Shown piece after piece: positions 34,963-45,221 of a DNA stretch of 64,000 nt; position 1 is the stretch's first letter, and each line of letters starts with the position of its first letter. A program made the translations under genes and the position numbers. This stretch comes from Streptomyces sp. NBC_00376. Lineage in GTDB: Bacteria > Actinomycetota > Actinomycetes > Streptomycetales > Streptomycetaceae. Under the pieces are notes generated by a model that saw only the letters and a program-made list of their open reading frames with translations, did not search any database and was not told the origin of the DNA. The DNA lies in the NCBI RefSeq assembly GCF_036077095.1, contig NZ_CP107960.1, positions 6,386,001 through 6,450,000 of the forward strand, written 5' to 3'.

Positions 34963-36930
34963 GTGCCGCCCAAGGAACCACCGCGCCGCCGGGTCCCCGG
35001 CCCCGCACGCCCGCGCAGCGCCGCAGGCGGCCAGGGGCGCTCCCGCCGCTCCTCCCCGGCACCACGCCCCCGCGCGCCCCGCAGCCGGAGCACGACCCCC
35101 CTGCGGCTCGGCAGTCCACGCCCCCGGCTCCGCCTGGTCAGCCTCGCCCTGACGCTCGTCATGCTGGCGTTCGTCGTCCGGCTGCTCCAGGTCCAGGCCG
35201 TCGACGCCGCCGCCTACTCGGCCAAGGCCAAGGAGAACCGCTACCTGAGCTACACGATCTCCGCCGAGCGCGGCGAGATCACCGACCGCAGCGGGATCGC
35301 CCTGGCCACCAGCGTCGACGCGTACAACATCACCGCCGACCCCTCGATGTTCACGCCCGAGTTCAGCAAGGCCCCCGACGCGCCCCAGCAGGCGGCGGCG
35401 CTCCTCGCCCCGATCCTCGGCACCGATGCCACCGAGCTGACCCGGAAGCTGTCCCAGAAGGGCCGCTACGTCGTCCTGGCCCGCAGGCAGACCCCGCAGG
35501 TCTGGAACCAGATCAAGGACCTCAAGTCCGTCTTCGCGGAGAAGGCGGGCAAGGACCGGGCGAACGGCGGCGCCGGAGCCAATGTGCTGGCCGGCGTCTT
35601 CCAGGAGGCGACCACCAAGCGGGTCTACCCCAACGGGGGTCTCGCCGCCGGGATACTGGGCTACGTCAACGCCGACGGCAAGGGCGCGGGCGGCCTCGAA
35701 TCGCAGCTGGAGAAGGAGCTCGCGGGCGAGGACGGCAAGATCAGGTACGCCCAGGCAGGCGGCCGTCGGGTGCCCACCGCGGGAACCGAGGAGGTCCCCG
35801 CCGTCCCCGGTGCCGACATCGAGCTGACCATCGACCGGGACATCCAGTGGGCCGCCCAGCAGGCCATCACCGACCAGGTGAAGAAGTCCAAGGCAGACCG
35901 CGGCTACGTGGTCGTCCAGAACACCAGGACCGGCGAGGTCCTCGCCATGGCCAACGCCCCCGGCTTCGACCCGAACGACCTCTCGCAGGCCGACGCGGCG
36001 ACGCTGGGCAACGCGGCCCTCCAGGACGTCTACGAGCCCGGCTCCACCAGCAAGGTCATGTCCATGGCCGCCGTGCTGGAGGAGGGCGCCGCCACCCCCG
36101 GCACCCACGTCACCGTCCCCAACCGGCTGCACCGCGGCGACCGGCTCTTCAAGGACGACATCGACCACCCCACCTGGTACCTGACGCTCAACGGCGTACT
36201 CGCCAAGTCCAGCAACATCGGCACCATCCTGGCCACCGGCGAGCTGGGGAAGACGCAGGCCGAGGCCAACAAGGTCCTCTACTCCTACCTGCGCAAGTTC
36301 GGGATCGGCTCACCGACCGGTCTCGACTACCCGGGCGAGACCCCCGGCATCCTCGCCAAGCCCGAGAACTGGTCGACCTCGCAGCAGTACACGATCCCGT
36401 TCGGCCAGGGCCTCTCGCTCAACGCCATGCAGGCCGCCTCCATCTACTCGACGATCGCCAACGGCGGGGTCCGTGTCGCACCCACCCTGGTACGCGGCAC
36501 CAAGGACGCCGACGGCCGCTTCCAGGCCGCCGCCCCGCCCGAGCGGACCAGGGTGGTCAGCGCGAAGACCGCCAAGACGCTCGCCACCATGCTGGAGTCG
36601 GTGGTCGGCGACGAGGAGGGCACCGGCACGAAGGCCAAGATCCCGGGCTACCGGGTGGCGGGCAAGACCGGTACGGCCAACCGGGTCGATCCGGTGCGCG
36701 GCGGCTACCACGGCTACACCGCGTCCTTCGCGGGCTTCGCGCCCGCCGACAACCCGCAGATCACCGTCTACTGCGCGATCCAGAACCCGACCAAGGGCAG
36801 CTACTTCGGCGGCCAGATCTGCGGTCCGATCTACAAGCAGGTCATGGAGTTCGCACTCAAGACCCTCCAGACCCCACCGTCCGGCAGCAAGCCAGCCCGG
36901 CTGCCGGTGTCCTTCGATCCCGGCGAGTGA
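34963..36930 (+). CDS. ftsI: septal penicillin-binding protein FtsI (PBP3)
   Basis: Class B PBP of 655 aa, the septal D,D-transpeptidase working with FtsW. It has a basic Pro/Arg-rich N-terminus, one membrane helix (about 60-80), a PBP dimerisation domain, and a transpeptidase domain with the nucleophile in STSK (Ser361-Lys364), SSN (416-418) and KTG (568-570). The GTG at 34963 lies four bases after the ftsL stop. The frame runs further upstream as an Arg/Pro-rich shadow of ftsL. Confidence 0.95.
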   Translation: MPPKEPPRRRVPGPARPRSAAGGQGRSRRSSPAPRPRAPRSRSTTPLRLGSPRPRLRLVSLALTLVMLAFVVRLLQVQAVDAAAYSAKAKENRYLSYTISAERGEITDRSGIALATSVDAYNITADPSMFTPEFSKAPDAPQQAAALLAPILGTDATELTRKLSQKGRYVVLARRQTPQVWNQIKDLKSVFAEKAGKDRANGGAGANVLAGVFQEATTKRVYPNGGLAAGILGYVNADGKGAGGLESQLEKELAGEDGKIRYAQAGGRRVPTAGTEEVPAVPGADIELTIDRDIQWAAQQAITDQVKKSKADRGYVVVQNTRTGEVLAMANAPGFDPNDLSQADAATLGNAALQDVYEPGSTSKVMSMAAVLEEGAATPGTHVTVPNRLHRGDRLFKDDIDHPTWYLTLNGVLAKSSNIGTILATGELGKTQAEANKVLYSYLRKFGIGSPTGLDYPGETPGILAKPENWSTSQQYTIPFGQGLSLNAMQAASIYSTIANGGVRVAPTLVRGTKDADGRFQAAAPPERTRVVSAKTAKTLATMLESVVGDEEGTGTKAKIPGYRVAGKTGTANRVDPVRGGYHGYTASFAGFAPADNPQITVYCAIQNPTKGSYFGGQICGPIYKQVMEFALKTLQTPPSGSKPARLPVSFDPGE

Positions 36931-36948
36931 ACTCGGGGAAACCATCCA

Positions 36949-38676
36949 GTGACAACCATCACGCCCGATCCCGGGAACCGGAACGGGAACCACCAGAACC
37001 CCGGCCCCTCACTTCGCGAGAGGCCGGGTTCGCCCGGTACGCTCACCGCCGTGCCCCACGCTGATCAGTCCCAAACCACCCAGAAGGCCGCCCCTGTGAA
37101 CTACCCGGGAGCGCCCCGTCCGGACCGGATCGGGCCGACCCCGCTCGGCGAACTGGCAGCCCGCCTGGGCGCCGAGCCGCCGGGAACCGGCGAGGTCACC
37201 GGCATCACCCACGACTCCCGGGCGGTACGTCCCGGCGACGTCTACGCGGCCCTGCCGGGCGCCCGCTTCCACGGCGCGGACTTCGCCGCCCAGGCGGCCG
37301 GTCTCGGCGCGGCGGCGATCCTCACCGACCCGGCGGGCGCCGAGCGCGCCGCCGCCACCGGACTTCCGGTGCTGGTCACCGAGGACCCGCGCGGCCGGAT
37401 GGGCGAGCTCGCCGCGGAGATCTACGGACGGCCCGGCACCGGTCTCCTCCAGATCGGCATCACCGGAACGTCCGGCAAGACCACCACCGCCTACCTCGTC
37501 GAGGGCGGCTTCCGCGGCGCCGGGCGGGCCACCGGGCTCATCGGCACGGTGGAGATGCGGATCGGCGACGAGCGCATCAAGTCCGAGCGCACCACCCCCG
37601 AAGCCACCGATCTGCAGGCCCTGTTCGCCGTCATGCGCGAGCGCGGCGTCGACTCGGTGACCATGGAGGTCTCCAGCCACGCCCTGGTGCTCGGCCGGGT
37701 CGACGGCTGCGTCTTCGACGTCGCGGTCTTCAACAACCTCAGCCCGGAACACATGGAGTTCCACTCCGGGATGGAGGACTACTTCCAGGCCAAGGCGCAG
37801 CTCTTCACCCCCGGCCGCAGCCGGCAGGGCGTCGTCAACTTCGACGACGAGTACGGCCGCAGGCTGATCACGGAGGCGTCCGTCCCGGTCGTCACCTTCT
37901 CCGCCGAGGGCCACCCGGACGCCGACTGGCGCGCCGAGGACGTCGAACTCGGGCCGCTCGGCTCCACGTTCACCGTCGTCGGCCCCAAGGACGAGCGGAT
38001 CGCCGCCCGCGCCCCGCTGCCCGGCCCGTTCAACGTCGCCAACACCCTGGCCGCGATCGTCACGCTCGCCGTCGCGGGCATCGACCCGCAGGTCGCGGCC
38101 GACGGCGTCGCGGGGGTCCCCGGCGTCCCCGGCCGGCTGGAGCGCGTCGACGCCGGACAGCCGTACCTCGCGGTCGTCGACTACGCGCACAAGACCGACG
38201 CCGTCGAATCCGTGCTGCGTTCCCTGCGGACGGTCACCGAGGGCAGGCTGCACATCGTCCTCGGCTGCGGCGGCGACCGCGACACGACCAAACGCGGCCC
38301 GATGGGCGCGGCGGCCGCCCGCCTCGCCGACACCGCCGTACTGACCTCCGACAACCCCCGTTCCGAGGACCCCCTCGGAATCCTCGCCGCCATGCTCGCG
38401 GGCGCCGCCGAGGTGCCCGTCCACGAGCGGGGCGACGTCCTGGTCGACGCCGACCGGGCCGCCGCCATCGCCGCCGCGGTGGCCCGCGCCCAGCCCGGTG
38501 ACACCGTGCTGATCGCCGGCAAGGGCCACGAGCAGGGCCAGGACATCCATGGCGTGGTACGCCCCTTCGACGACCGCGTGGTCCTGCGCGCGGCCATCGA
38601 GCGGTCCCTGGGGCACGAGCGCACCGAGAGCGCCGGCCACCGCGCCCACACCCACGAGAACAACAGTCAGGGATGA
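36949..38676 (+). CDS. murE: UDP-MurNAc-tripeptide synthetase
   Basis: MurE, 575 aa, adds diaminopimelate to UDP-MurNAc-L-Ala-D-Glu; in streptomycetes LL-diaminopimelate is expected. The ATP loop GITGTSGKTTT, the Lys-containing central region (QAKAQLF) and the DNPRSEDP motif that reads diaminopimelate are present. The first ~50 residues before NYPGAPRPD are a variable extension; the GTG at 36949 is used. In the murE/murF junction the stop overlaps an ATG that encodes only Met-Thr-Lys before meeting the murF start. Confidence 0.95.
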   Translation: MTTITPDPGNRNGNHQNPGPSLRERPGSPGTLTAVPHADQSQTTQKAAPVNYPGAPRPDRIGPTPLGELAARLGAEPPGTGEVTGITHDSRAVRPGDVYAALPGARFHGADFAAQAAGLGAAAILTDPAGAERAAATGLPVLVTEDPRGRMGELAAEIYGRPGTGLLQIGITGTSGKTTTAYLVEGGFRGAGRATGLIGTVEMRIGDERIKSERTTPEATDLQALFAVMRERGVDSVTMEVSSHALVLGRVDGCVFDVAVFNNLSPEHMEFHSGMEDYFQAKAQLFTPGRSRQGVVNFDDEYGRRLITEASVPVVTFSAEGHPDADWRAEDVELGPLGSTFTVVGPKDERIAARAPLPGPFNVANTLAAIVTLAVAGIDPQVAADGVAGVPGVPGRLERVDAGQPYLAVVDYAHKTDAVESVLRSLRTVTEGRLHIVLGCGGDRDTTKRGPMGAAAARLADTAVLTSDNPRSEDPLGILAAMLAGAAEVPVHERGDVLVDADRAAAIAAAVARAQPGDTVLIAGKGHEQGQDIHGVVRPFDDRVVLRAAIERSLGHERTESAGHRAHTHENNSQG

Positions 38677-38680
38677 CCAA

Positions 38681-40087
38681 GTGATCACCCTTTCCCTCGC
38701 CGAGATCGCCGAAATCGTCGGCGGGCAGTCGCACGACATACCCGATCCGGCAGCAACAGTCAGCGGGCCGGTCGTCATCGACTCCCGAGAGGTGGAGCAA
38801 GGCAGCCTGTTCGCCGCCTTCGCCGGTGAGCGGGTCGACGGCCACGACTATGCGCAGCGCGCCGTCGAGGCGGGCGCGGCAGCCGTGCTGGCCGCCCGCC
38901 CCGTCGGTGTTCCGGCGATCGTCGTCGACGACGTCGTGGCCGCGCTCGGCGCGCTCGCCCGAACCGTCGTGGGCCGCCTCGGCACCACCGTCGTCGCCCT
39001 CACCGGCTCGGCCGGCAAGACCTCCACCAAGGACCTCATCGCCCAGCTGCTCGAACGCAAGGGGCCCACCGTCTACCCGGCGGGCAACCTGAACAACGAG
39101 ATCGGCCTGCCGCTCACCGCGCTGCGCGCCACCGAGGACACCCGCCATCTCGTCCTCGAAATGGGCGCACGCTACATCGGGGACATCCGCTACCTCACCG
39201 GCCTCGTCCCGCCCCGTGTCGGCCTCGTCCTCAACGTGGGCACCGCCCACATCGGCGAGTTCGGCGGCCGCGAGCAGATCGCCCAGGCCAAGGGCGAGAT
39301 GGTCGAGTCGCTGCCCGAGGACGGCACCGCCGTACTCAACGCCGACGACCCGCTCGTACGCGCCATGTCCTCCCGCACGAAGGCCCGGGTGCTGTTCTTC
39401 GGCGAAGCCGCGGATGCGGACGTACGGGGCGAGAACGTCCGTCTCACCGACGACGGACGCCCCGCTTTCCGGCTCCACACACCCACCGGGTGCAGCGACG
39501 TGACCATGCGCCTGTACGGTGAGCACCACGTGTCGAACGCGCTCGCCGCGGCCGCCGTCGCCCATGAGTTGGGCCTGTCCGCAGACGAGATCGCCGAAGG
39601 GCTCTCCGAGGCGGGCACCCTCTCCCGCTGGCGCATGGAGGTCACCGAGCGTCCGGACGGCGTGACGTTCGTCAATGACGCCTACAACGCGAACCCCGAA
39701 TCCATGAAAGCCGCGCTGCGCGCGCTGGCCGCCATGGGGAAGGGCCGGCGTACGTGGGCGGTGCTCGGCCAGATGGCCGAGCTCGGCGACGCCTCGCTCG
39801 CCGAGCACGACGCGGTCGGACGGCTCGCCGTCCGGCTCAACGTCAGCAAGCTCGTCGCGGTCGGGGGCAGAGAAGCCTCCTGGCTGCAACTGGGCGCATA
39901 CAACGAGGGTTCGTGGGGTGAGGAGTCGGTGCACGTGTCCGACGCACAGGCCGCGGTCGACCTGTTGCGCAGTGAACTGCGCCCGGGAGACGTCGTGCTG
40001 GTGAAGGCGTCCCGGTCGGTCGGCCTGGAGCAGGTCGCCATGGCACTGCTGGAGAACGCGTCCGAGGGCGAGGTCGCCGGCCGATGA
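38681..40087 (+). CDS. murF: UDP-MurNAc-pentapeptide synthetase
   Basis: MurF, 468 aa, adds D-Ala-D-Ala to the UDP-MurNAc-tripeptide. Features include DSREVEQGSLFAA, the ATP loop ALTGSAGKTSTKD, GNLNNEIGLPLT, and VNDAYNANPESM in the C-terminal domain. GTG at 38681 has a usable start context through overlap with the tiny ATG-ACC-AAG-TGA frame. The stop overlaps the mraY ATG (ATGA). Confidence 0.95.
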   Translation: MITLSLAEIAEIVGGQSHDIPDPAATVSGPVVIDSREVEQGSLFAAFAGERVDGHDYAQRAVEAGAAAVLAARPVGVPAIVVDDVVAALGALARTVVGRLGTTVVALTGSAGKTSTKDLIAQLLERKGPTVYPAGNLNNEIGLPLTALRATEDTRHLVLEMGARYIGDIRYLTGLVPPRVGLVLNVGTAHIGEFGGREQIAQAKGEMVESLPEDGTAVLNADDPLVRAMSSRTKARVLFFGEAADADVRGENVRLTDDGRPAFRLHTPTGCSDVTMRLYGEHHVSNALAAAAVAHELGLSADEIAEGLSEAGTLSRWRMEVTERPDGVTFVNDAYNANPESMKAALRALAAMGKGRRTWAVLGQMAELGDASLAEHDAVGRLAVRLNVSKLVAVGGREASWLQLGAYNEGSWGEESVHVSDAQAAVDLLRSELRPGDVVLVKASRSVGLEQVAMALLENASEGEVAGR

Positions 40088-41154
40088 GGCAGATCCTCTT
40101 CGCGGGGGCCATCGGGCTCTTCCTGACCCTGGTCGGGACTCCGCTGCTGATCAAGCTGCTCGCCCGCAAGGGATACGGGCAGTTCATCCGGGACGACGGC
40201 CCGCGTACCCACGGGTCCAAGAAGGGCACGCCCACCATGGGCGGCATTGCCTTCATCCTGGCGACGATCATCGCGTACATCGCGGCGAAGCTGATCACCG
40301 GCGAGGAGATGCGATTCTCCGGCGTGCTGGTGCTCTTCCTGATGACGGGCATGGGCCTCGTCGGCTTCCTCGACGACTACATCAAGATCGTCAAGCAGCG
40401 TTCGCTGGGGCTGCGGGCCAAGGCGAAGATGGCGGGCCAGCTGATCGTGGGCATCGCCTTCGCGGTGCTCTCGCTCCAGTTCGCGGACAAGCAGGGCAAC
40501 ACCCCGGCTTCCACCAAGCTGTCGTTCGTCGCGGACTTCGGCTGGTCGATCGGCCCGGTGCTGTTCGTCGTCTGGGCCTTGTTCATGATCCTCGCCATGT
40601 CCAACGGTGTGAATCTGACGGACGGTCTGGACGGACTGGCCACCGGCGCGTCGGTGATGGTCTTCGGCGCGTACACCTTCATCGGGCTGTGGCAGTTCCA
40701 GGAGTCCTGCGTCAACGCGGAAACCCTGACCAATCCCAACGCCTGTTTCCAGGTACGTGACCCACTGGACCTCGCGGTCGTCGCCTCTGCGTTGATGGGC
40801 GCCTGCTTCGGCTTCCTGTGGTGGAACACCTCGCCCGCCAAGATCTTCATGGGCGACACCGGCTCGCTCGCCCTCGGCGGCGCCCTCGCCGGTCTGGCGA
40901 TCTGCTCCCGCACCGAGTTCCTGATGGCCATCCTCGGCGGCCTCTTCGTGATGATCACCATGTCCGTGGTCATCCAGGTCGGTTCCTTCAAGATGACCGG
41001 CAAGCGGGTCTTCCGAATGGCGCCGCTCCAGCACCACTTCGAACTCAAGGGGTGGTCCGAAGTCCTTGTCGTGGTCCGCTTCTGGATCATCCAGGGCATG
41101 TGCGTGATCGTCGGACTCGGACTCTTCTACGCGGGATGGGCAGCCGACAAGTGA
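40084..41154 (+). CDS. mraY: phospho-MurNAc-pentapeptide-transferase
   Basis: MraY, 356 aa, integral membrane enzyme with about ten helices that forms lipid I from undecaprenyl phosphate. Conserved Asp motifs are in GFLDDYIK and SNGVNLTDGLDGLA, plus IFMGDTGSLALG, and the MAPLQHHFEL loop. The ATG overlaps murF; the stop overlaps murD (GTGA). Confidence 0.97.
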   Translation: MRQILFAGAIGLFLTLVGTPLLIKLLARKGYGQFIRDDGPRTHGSKKGTPTMGGIAFILATIIAYIAAKLITGEEMRFSGVLVLFLMTGMGLVGFLDDYIKIVKQRSLGLRAKAKMAGQLIVGIAFAVLSLQFADKQGNTPASTKLSFVADFGWSIGPVLFVVWALFMILAMSNGVNLTDGLDGLATGASVMVFGAYTFIGLWQFQESCVNAETLTNPNACFQVRDPLDLAVVASALMGACFGFLWWNTSPAKIFMGDTGSLALGGALAGLAICSRTEFLMAILGGLFVMITMSVVIQVGSFKMTGKRVFRMAPLQHHFELKGWSEVLVVVRFWIIQGMCVIVGLGLFYAGWAADK

Positions 41155-42569
41155 GCGACCAGGACTGGCAGGGCAAGCACGTCACCGTCGCGGGACTCGG
41201 AGTCTCCGGAATCCCGGCGGCCAAGGTGCTGCACGGCCTCGGGGCCGTCGTCACCGTGGTCAACGACGGGGACGACGAGCGTTCCCGCACGCAGGCCGCG
41301 GAGCTGGAGGCGCAGGGCATCACCGTGCGCCTCGGCGACGGGGCGACCCTGCCCGAGTCCACCGAGCTCATCGTCACCACCCCGGGCTGGAAGCCCGACA
41401 AGCCGCTCTTCACCGCAGCCGCCGAGGCGGGCGTCCCCGTCTGGGGCGACGTCGAACTCGCCTGGCGGCTGCGGGGCCCCGGCGCCGCCCCCTGGCTCGC
41501 GGTCACCGGCACCAACGGCAAGACCACGACCGTGAGGATGCTCGCCTCGATCCTGGAGGCGGCCGGGCTGCGCACCGCGGCCGTCGGCAACATCGGCGTC
41601 TCCCTCCTGGACGCCGTCCTCGGCGACGAGGAGTACGACGTACTCGCCGTCGAGCTGTCCAGCTACCAGTTGCACTGGTCGCCCTCGCTGCGCGCCCATT
41701 CCGCCGCCGTCCTCAACCTGGCCCCGGACCACCTCGACTGGCACGGCTCCATGGCCGCGTACGTCGCGGACAAGGGCCGGATCTACGAGGGCAACCGTGT
41801 CGCCTGCGTCTACAACGCGGCCGACCCGGCGACCGAGGACCTGGTCCGCGAGGCCGACGTGGAGGAGGGCTGCCGGGCCATCGGCTTCACCCTGAACACC
41901 CCGGGCCCGTCCCAACTGGGCGTCGTCGACGGCATCCTCGTCGACCGCGCCTTCGTGGCGAACCGGCAGAAGCAGGCCCAGGAGCTCGCCGAGGTCAAGG
42001 ACATCGACCCGCCCGCCCCGCACAACGTCGCCAACGCCCTCGCGGCCGCGGCCCTGGCCCGCGCCTTCGGCGTCGAGCCCGCGGCCGTACGCGACGGACT
42101 GCGGGCCTTCCGCCCCGACCCGCACCGCATCGAGCACGTCGCGAACGTCGCGCAGGTCGCGTACGTCGACGACTCCAAGGCCACCAACACCCATGCCGCC
42201 GAAGCATCCCTGGCGGCCTACGACCCGATCGTCTGGATCGCCGGGGGCCTGGCCAAGGGGGCCACCTTCGACGAGCTGGTGACCGGCGCCGCCGGGCGGC
42301 TGCGGGGCGTCGTACTGATCGGCCGGGACCGGGAACTGATCCGGGAAGCCCTCACGCGACACGCCCCCGAGGTCCCGGTGGTCGACCTCGACCGGACCGA
42401 CACTGGGGCGATGTCCGAGGCGGTCCGCGAGGCGGCACGGCTCGCCCGGCCGGGAGACACCGTACTGATGGCCCCGGCCTGTGCCTCGATGGACATGTTC
42501 GTCAATTACAACAAGCGGGGCGAGGCGTTCGCGGACGCCGTCCGCGCACTCGCTGCCGAGAGCGCCTGA
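41151..42569 (+). CDS. murD: UDP-MurNAc-L-alanine:D-glutamate ligase
   Basis: MurD, 472 aa, adds D-Glu to UDP-MurNAc-L-Ala. N-terminal TVAGLGVSGIPAA, ATP loop AVTGTNGKTTT, the Lys in ELSSYQLHWS region, and VDDSKATNTHA with RPDPHRIEHV. I use the GTG at 41151 overlapping the mraY stop; an in-frame ATG at 41136 is an alternative five codons earlier. Neither has a strong RBS, consistent with coupling to mraY. Confidence 0.95.
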   Translation: MSDQDWQGKHVTVAGLGVSGIPAAKVLHGLGAVVTVVNDGDDERSRTQAAELEAQGITVRLGDGATLPESTELIVTTPGWKPDKPLFTAAAEAGVPVWGDVELAWRLRGPGAAPWLAVTGTNGKTTTVRMLASILEAAGLRTAAVGNIGVSLLDAVLGDEEYDVLAVELSSYQLHWSPSLRAHSAAVLNLAPDHLDWHGSMAAYVADKGRIYEGNRVACVYNAADPATEDLVREADVEEGCRAIGFTLNTPGPSQLGVVDGILVDRAFVANRQKQAQELAEVKDIDPPAPHNVANALAAAALARAFGVEPAAVRDGLRAFRPDPHRIEHVANVAQVAYVDDSKATNTHAAEASLAAYDPIVWIAGGLAKGATFDELVTGAAGRLRGVVLIGRDRELIREALTRHAPEVPVVDLDRTDTGAMSEAVREAARLARPGDTVLMAPACASMDMFVNYNKRGEAFADAVRALAAESA

Positions 42570-42612
42570 CGGGCCCGGCCTCCGCGCACGAGCAGTGGAG
42601 GGGACAGCGACG

Positions 42613-44070
42613 ATGCCGGCCGAAGAAAGCTCCGCGCGGCCCCGTGGGGGCCGCTCACGGGCCACCGCGGCGATCAGTCGGGCAGTCGCCCCACCCCTGC
42701 TCGCGGGAGCGGGTGCGGGCGCCACGGCGCCGTTCGGCCCCGTCCTCAGGGTCCGGTCGGCCGTAGGCTCCCGGCGCCCCTCGGCGCCCCGCACCAAGGG
42801 GCGCACCGGCGGCTCCCGCGCGCCCCGTTCCCCCCGAGGGGGCCTGCGGGGGATGTACGAGCGGGTGCGCCGGGCCTGGGACCGCCCGCTGACCGCGTAC
42901 TACCTGATCCTGGGCGCCGGCCTGCTGATCACCGTGCTCGGCCTGGTGATGGTCTACTCCGCGTCGATGATCAAGGCGCTGGAACTCGACAAACCGGGCA
43001 CCTACTTCTTCCGCAAACAGTTCCTGGCCGCCGTCATCGGCGCCGCACTGATGGCGCTCGCCGCCCGGATGCCCGCCAAACTGCACCGGGCGTTCGCCTA
43101 CCCGCTGCTCATGGGCACCGTCTTCCTGATGGTGCTGGTCCAGGTGCCGGGGATAGGGATGTCGGTCAACGGCAACCAGAACTGGCTCTACCTGGGCGGC
43201 CCCTTCCAGCTCCAGCCCAGTGAGTTCGGCAAGCTCGCCCTGGTCCTGTGGGGCGCGGACCTGCTCGCCCGCAAACAGGACAAACGGCTGCTGACCCAGT
43301 GGAAGCACCTGCTCGTCCCGCTCGTCCCGGTCGCCTTCATGCTCCTCGGGCTGATCATGCTCGGCGGCGACATGGGAACTGCGATCATTCTCACCGCGAT
43401 CCTGTTCGGACTGCTCTGGCTGGCCGGGGCACCCACCCGGCTCTTCGGCGGGGTGCTCGGCTTCGCCGCACTGATCGCCTTCGTGCTGATCAAGACCAGT
43501 CCGAACCGGATGTCCAGGCTCGCCTGCATCGGCGCCAGCGAGCCCGGACCGGGGGACTCCTGCTGGCAGGCGGTGCACGGCATCTATGCTCTGGCGTCCG
43601 GCGGATGGTTCGGTTCCGGGCTGGGTGCGAGTGTGGAAAAATGGGGCCAACTACCTGAACCGCACACCGACTTCATCTTCGCCATCACCGGGGAGGAACT
43701 GGGGTTGGCGGGGACGCTGTCGGTACTCGCCCTCTTCGCGGCTCTAGGCTATGCGGGTATCCGCGTGGCCGGACGCACGGAGGACCCCTTCGTGAGGTAC
43801 GCCGCGGGAGGTGTGACCACCTGGATCACGGTGCAGGCCGTGATCAACATCGGTGCGGTGCTCGGCCTGCTGCCGATCGCCGGAGTCCCGCTCCCGCTGT
43901 TTTCTTACGGAGGATCGGCCCTGCTGCCGACCATGTTCGCCGTCGGGCTGCTGATCGCGTTCGCGCGAGAGGATCCCGCAGCGAAGGCGGCCCTGGCCAT
44001 GCGGAGGCCCGGGGTGAGATGGAAGACGATGAGACGGCGCGTCAAGAAGCGTCCGTCCGGAGAGCGGTGA
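42613..44070 (+). CDS. ftsW: peptidoglycan glycosyltransferase FtsW
   Basis: SEDS-family septal glycosyltransferase of 485 aa with about ten membrane helices, partner of FtsI. A long basic, Ser/Pro/Arg-rich cytoplasmic N-terminus (about 90 residues) precedes the first helix. SEDS motifs are PFQLQPSEFGKLAL, GGDMGTA and PEPHTDFIFAITGEELG, and PLPLFSYGGSAL. The long N-terminus fits actinobacterial FtsW. ATG at 42613 with a ggagggg RBS. Six bases separate its stop from murG. Confidence 0.95.
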   Translation: MPAEESSARPRGGRSRATAAISRAVAPPLLAGAGAGATAPFGPVLRVRSAVGSRRPSAPRTKGRTGGSRAPRSPRGGLRGMYERVRRAWDRPLTAYYLILGAGLLITVLGLVMVYSASMIKALELDKPGTYFFRKQFLAAVIGAALMALAARMPAKLHRAFAYPLLMGTVFLMVLVQVPGIGMSVNGNQNWLYLGGPFQLQPSEFGKLALVLWGADLLARKQDKRLLTQWKHLLVPLVPVAFMLLGLIMLGGDMGTAIILTAILFGLLWLAGAPTRLFGGVLGFAALIAFVLIKTSPNRMSRLACIGASEPGPGDSCWQAVHGIYALASGGWFGSGLGASVEKWGQLPEPHTDFIFAITGEELGLAGTLSVLALFAALGYAGIRVAGRTEDPFVRYAAGGVTTWITVQAVINIGAVLGLLPIAGVPLPLFSYGGSALLPTMFAVGLLIAFAREDPAAKAALAMRRPGVRWKTMRRRVKKRPSGER

Positions 44071-44076
44071 ATTTCG

Positions 44077-45171
44077 GTGCATGTCGTACTCGCCGGCGGG
44101 GGGACCGCCGGCCACATCGAGCCCGCGCTTGCCCTCGCGGACGCCCTGCGCAGGCAGGACCCGACCGTGGGAATCACTGCCCTCGGCACGGAGCGCGGAC
44201 TCGAGACCAGGCTCGTACCCGAGCGGGGGTACGAACTCGCCCTGATCCCGGCCGTGCCGCTGCCGCGCAAGCCCACCCCGGAACTGATCACCGTCCCGGG
44301 ACGGCTGCGCGGCACCATCAAGGCCGCCGAGCAGATCCTGGAACGCACCAAGGCGGACTGCGTCGTCGGCTTCGGCGGCTACGTCGCCCTGCCCGGCTAC
44401 CTCGCCGCCAAGCGGGCCGGGGTGCCGATCGTCGTCCACGAGGCCAACGCCCGTCCCGGCCTGGCCAACAAGATCGGTTCGCGGTACGCCCACGGCGTCG
44501 CCGTCTCCACCCCCGACAGCAAGCTGCGCGGTGCCCGCTACATCGGCATCCCGCTGCGCCGCACCATCGCCACCCTGGACCGGGCCCGGGTCCGCCCCGA
44601 GGCGCGTGCCGCGTTCGGCCTCGACCCCAACCTGCCGACGCTGCTGGTCTCCGGCGGCTCGCAGGGCGCCCGCCACCTCAACGAGGTGGTCCAGCGGGTC
44701 GCCCCGCTGCTGCAGCGCTCCGGTATCCAGATCCTGCACGTGGTCGGACCGAAGAACGAATTGCCGCGCGTCGACAACATGCCCGGGATGCCGCCCTATA
44801 TCCCGGTACCGTACGTGGACCGGATGGATCTCGCGTACGCCGCGGCCGACATGATGCTCTGCCGCGCCGGCGCGATGACCGTCGCCGAACTCTCCGCCGT
44901 CGGGCTCCCCGCCGCCTACGTCCCGTTGCCCATCGGCAACGGCGAACAGCGGCTCAACGCCCAACCGGTGGTCAACGCCGGCGGCGGTCTGCTGGTGGAC
45001 GACGCGGCGCTCACCCCCGAGTGGGTGCAGGGCAACGTCCTCCCGGTGCTCGCGGATCCGCACCGGCTGTACGAGATGTCCCGCGCCGCCGCCGAGTTCG
45101 GCCGCCGGGACGCCGACGACCTGCTCGTCGGCATGGTGTACGAGGCGATTGCCGCACGCCGAGGCGCGTGA
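44077..45171 (+). CDS. murG: undecaprenyl-PP-MurNAc-pentapeptide GlcNAc transferase
   Basis: MurG, 364 aa, GT28-family enzyme that makes lipid II on the inner membrane face. [20 protein letters not shown] is the N-terminal donor/acceptor loop; [37 protein letters not shown] and [12 protein letters not shown] are the further G-loops and UDP-GlcNAc site. GTG start at 44077. It closes the precursor pathway of murE to murG. Confidence 0.97.
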   Translation: MHVVLAGGGTAGHIEPALALADALRRQDPTVGITALGTERGLETRLVPERGYELALIPAVPLPRKPTPELITVPGRLRGTIKAAEQILERTKADCVVGFGGYVALPGYLAAKRAGVPIVVHEANARPGLANKIGSRYAHGVAVSTPDSKLRGARYIGIPLRRTIATLDRARVRPEARAAFGLDPNLPTLLVSGGSQGARHLNEVVQRVAPLLQRSGIQILHVVGPKNELPRVDNMPGMPPYIPVPYVDRMDLAYAAADMMLCRAGAMTVAELSAVGLPAAYVPLPIGNGEQRLNAQPVVNAGGGLLVDDAALTPEWVQGNVLPVLADPHRLYEMSRAAAEFGRRDADDLLVGMVYEAIAARRGA

Positions 45172-45221
45172 GGCGGACGGGTCCGGGGGCGGCGCCCCCG
45201 GACCCGGCATAAGGAGCGAGC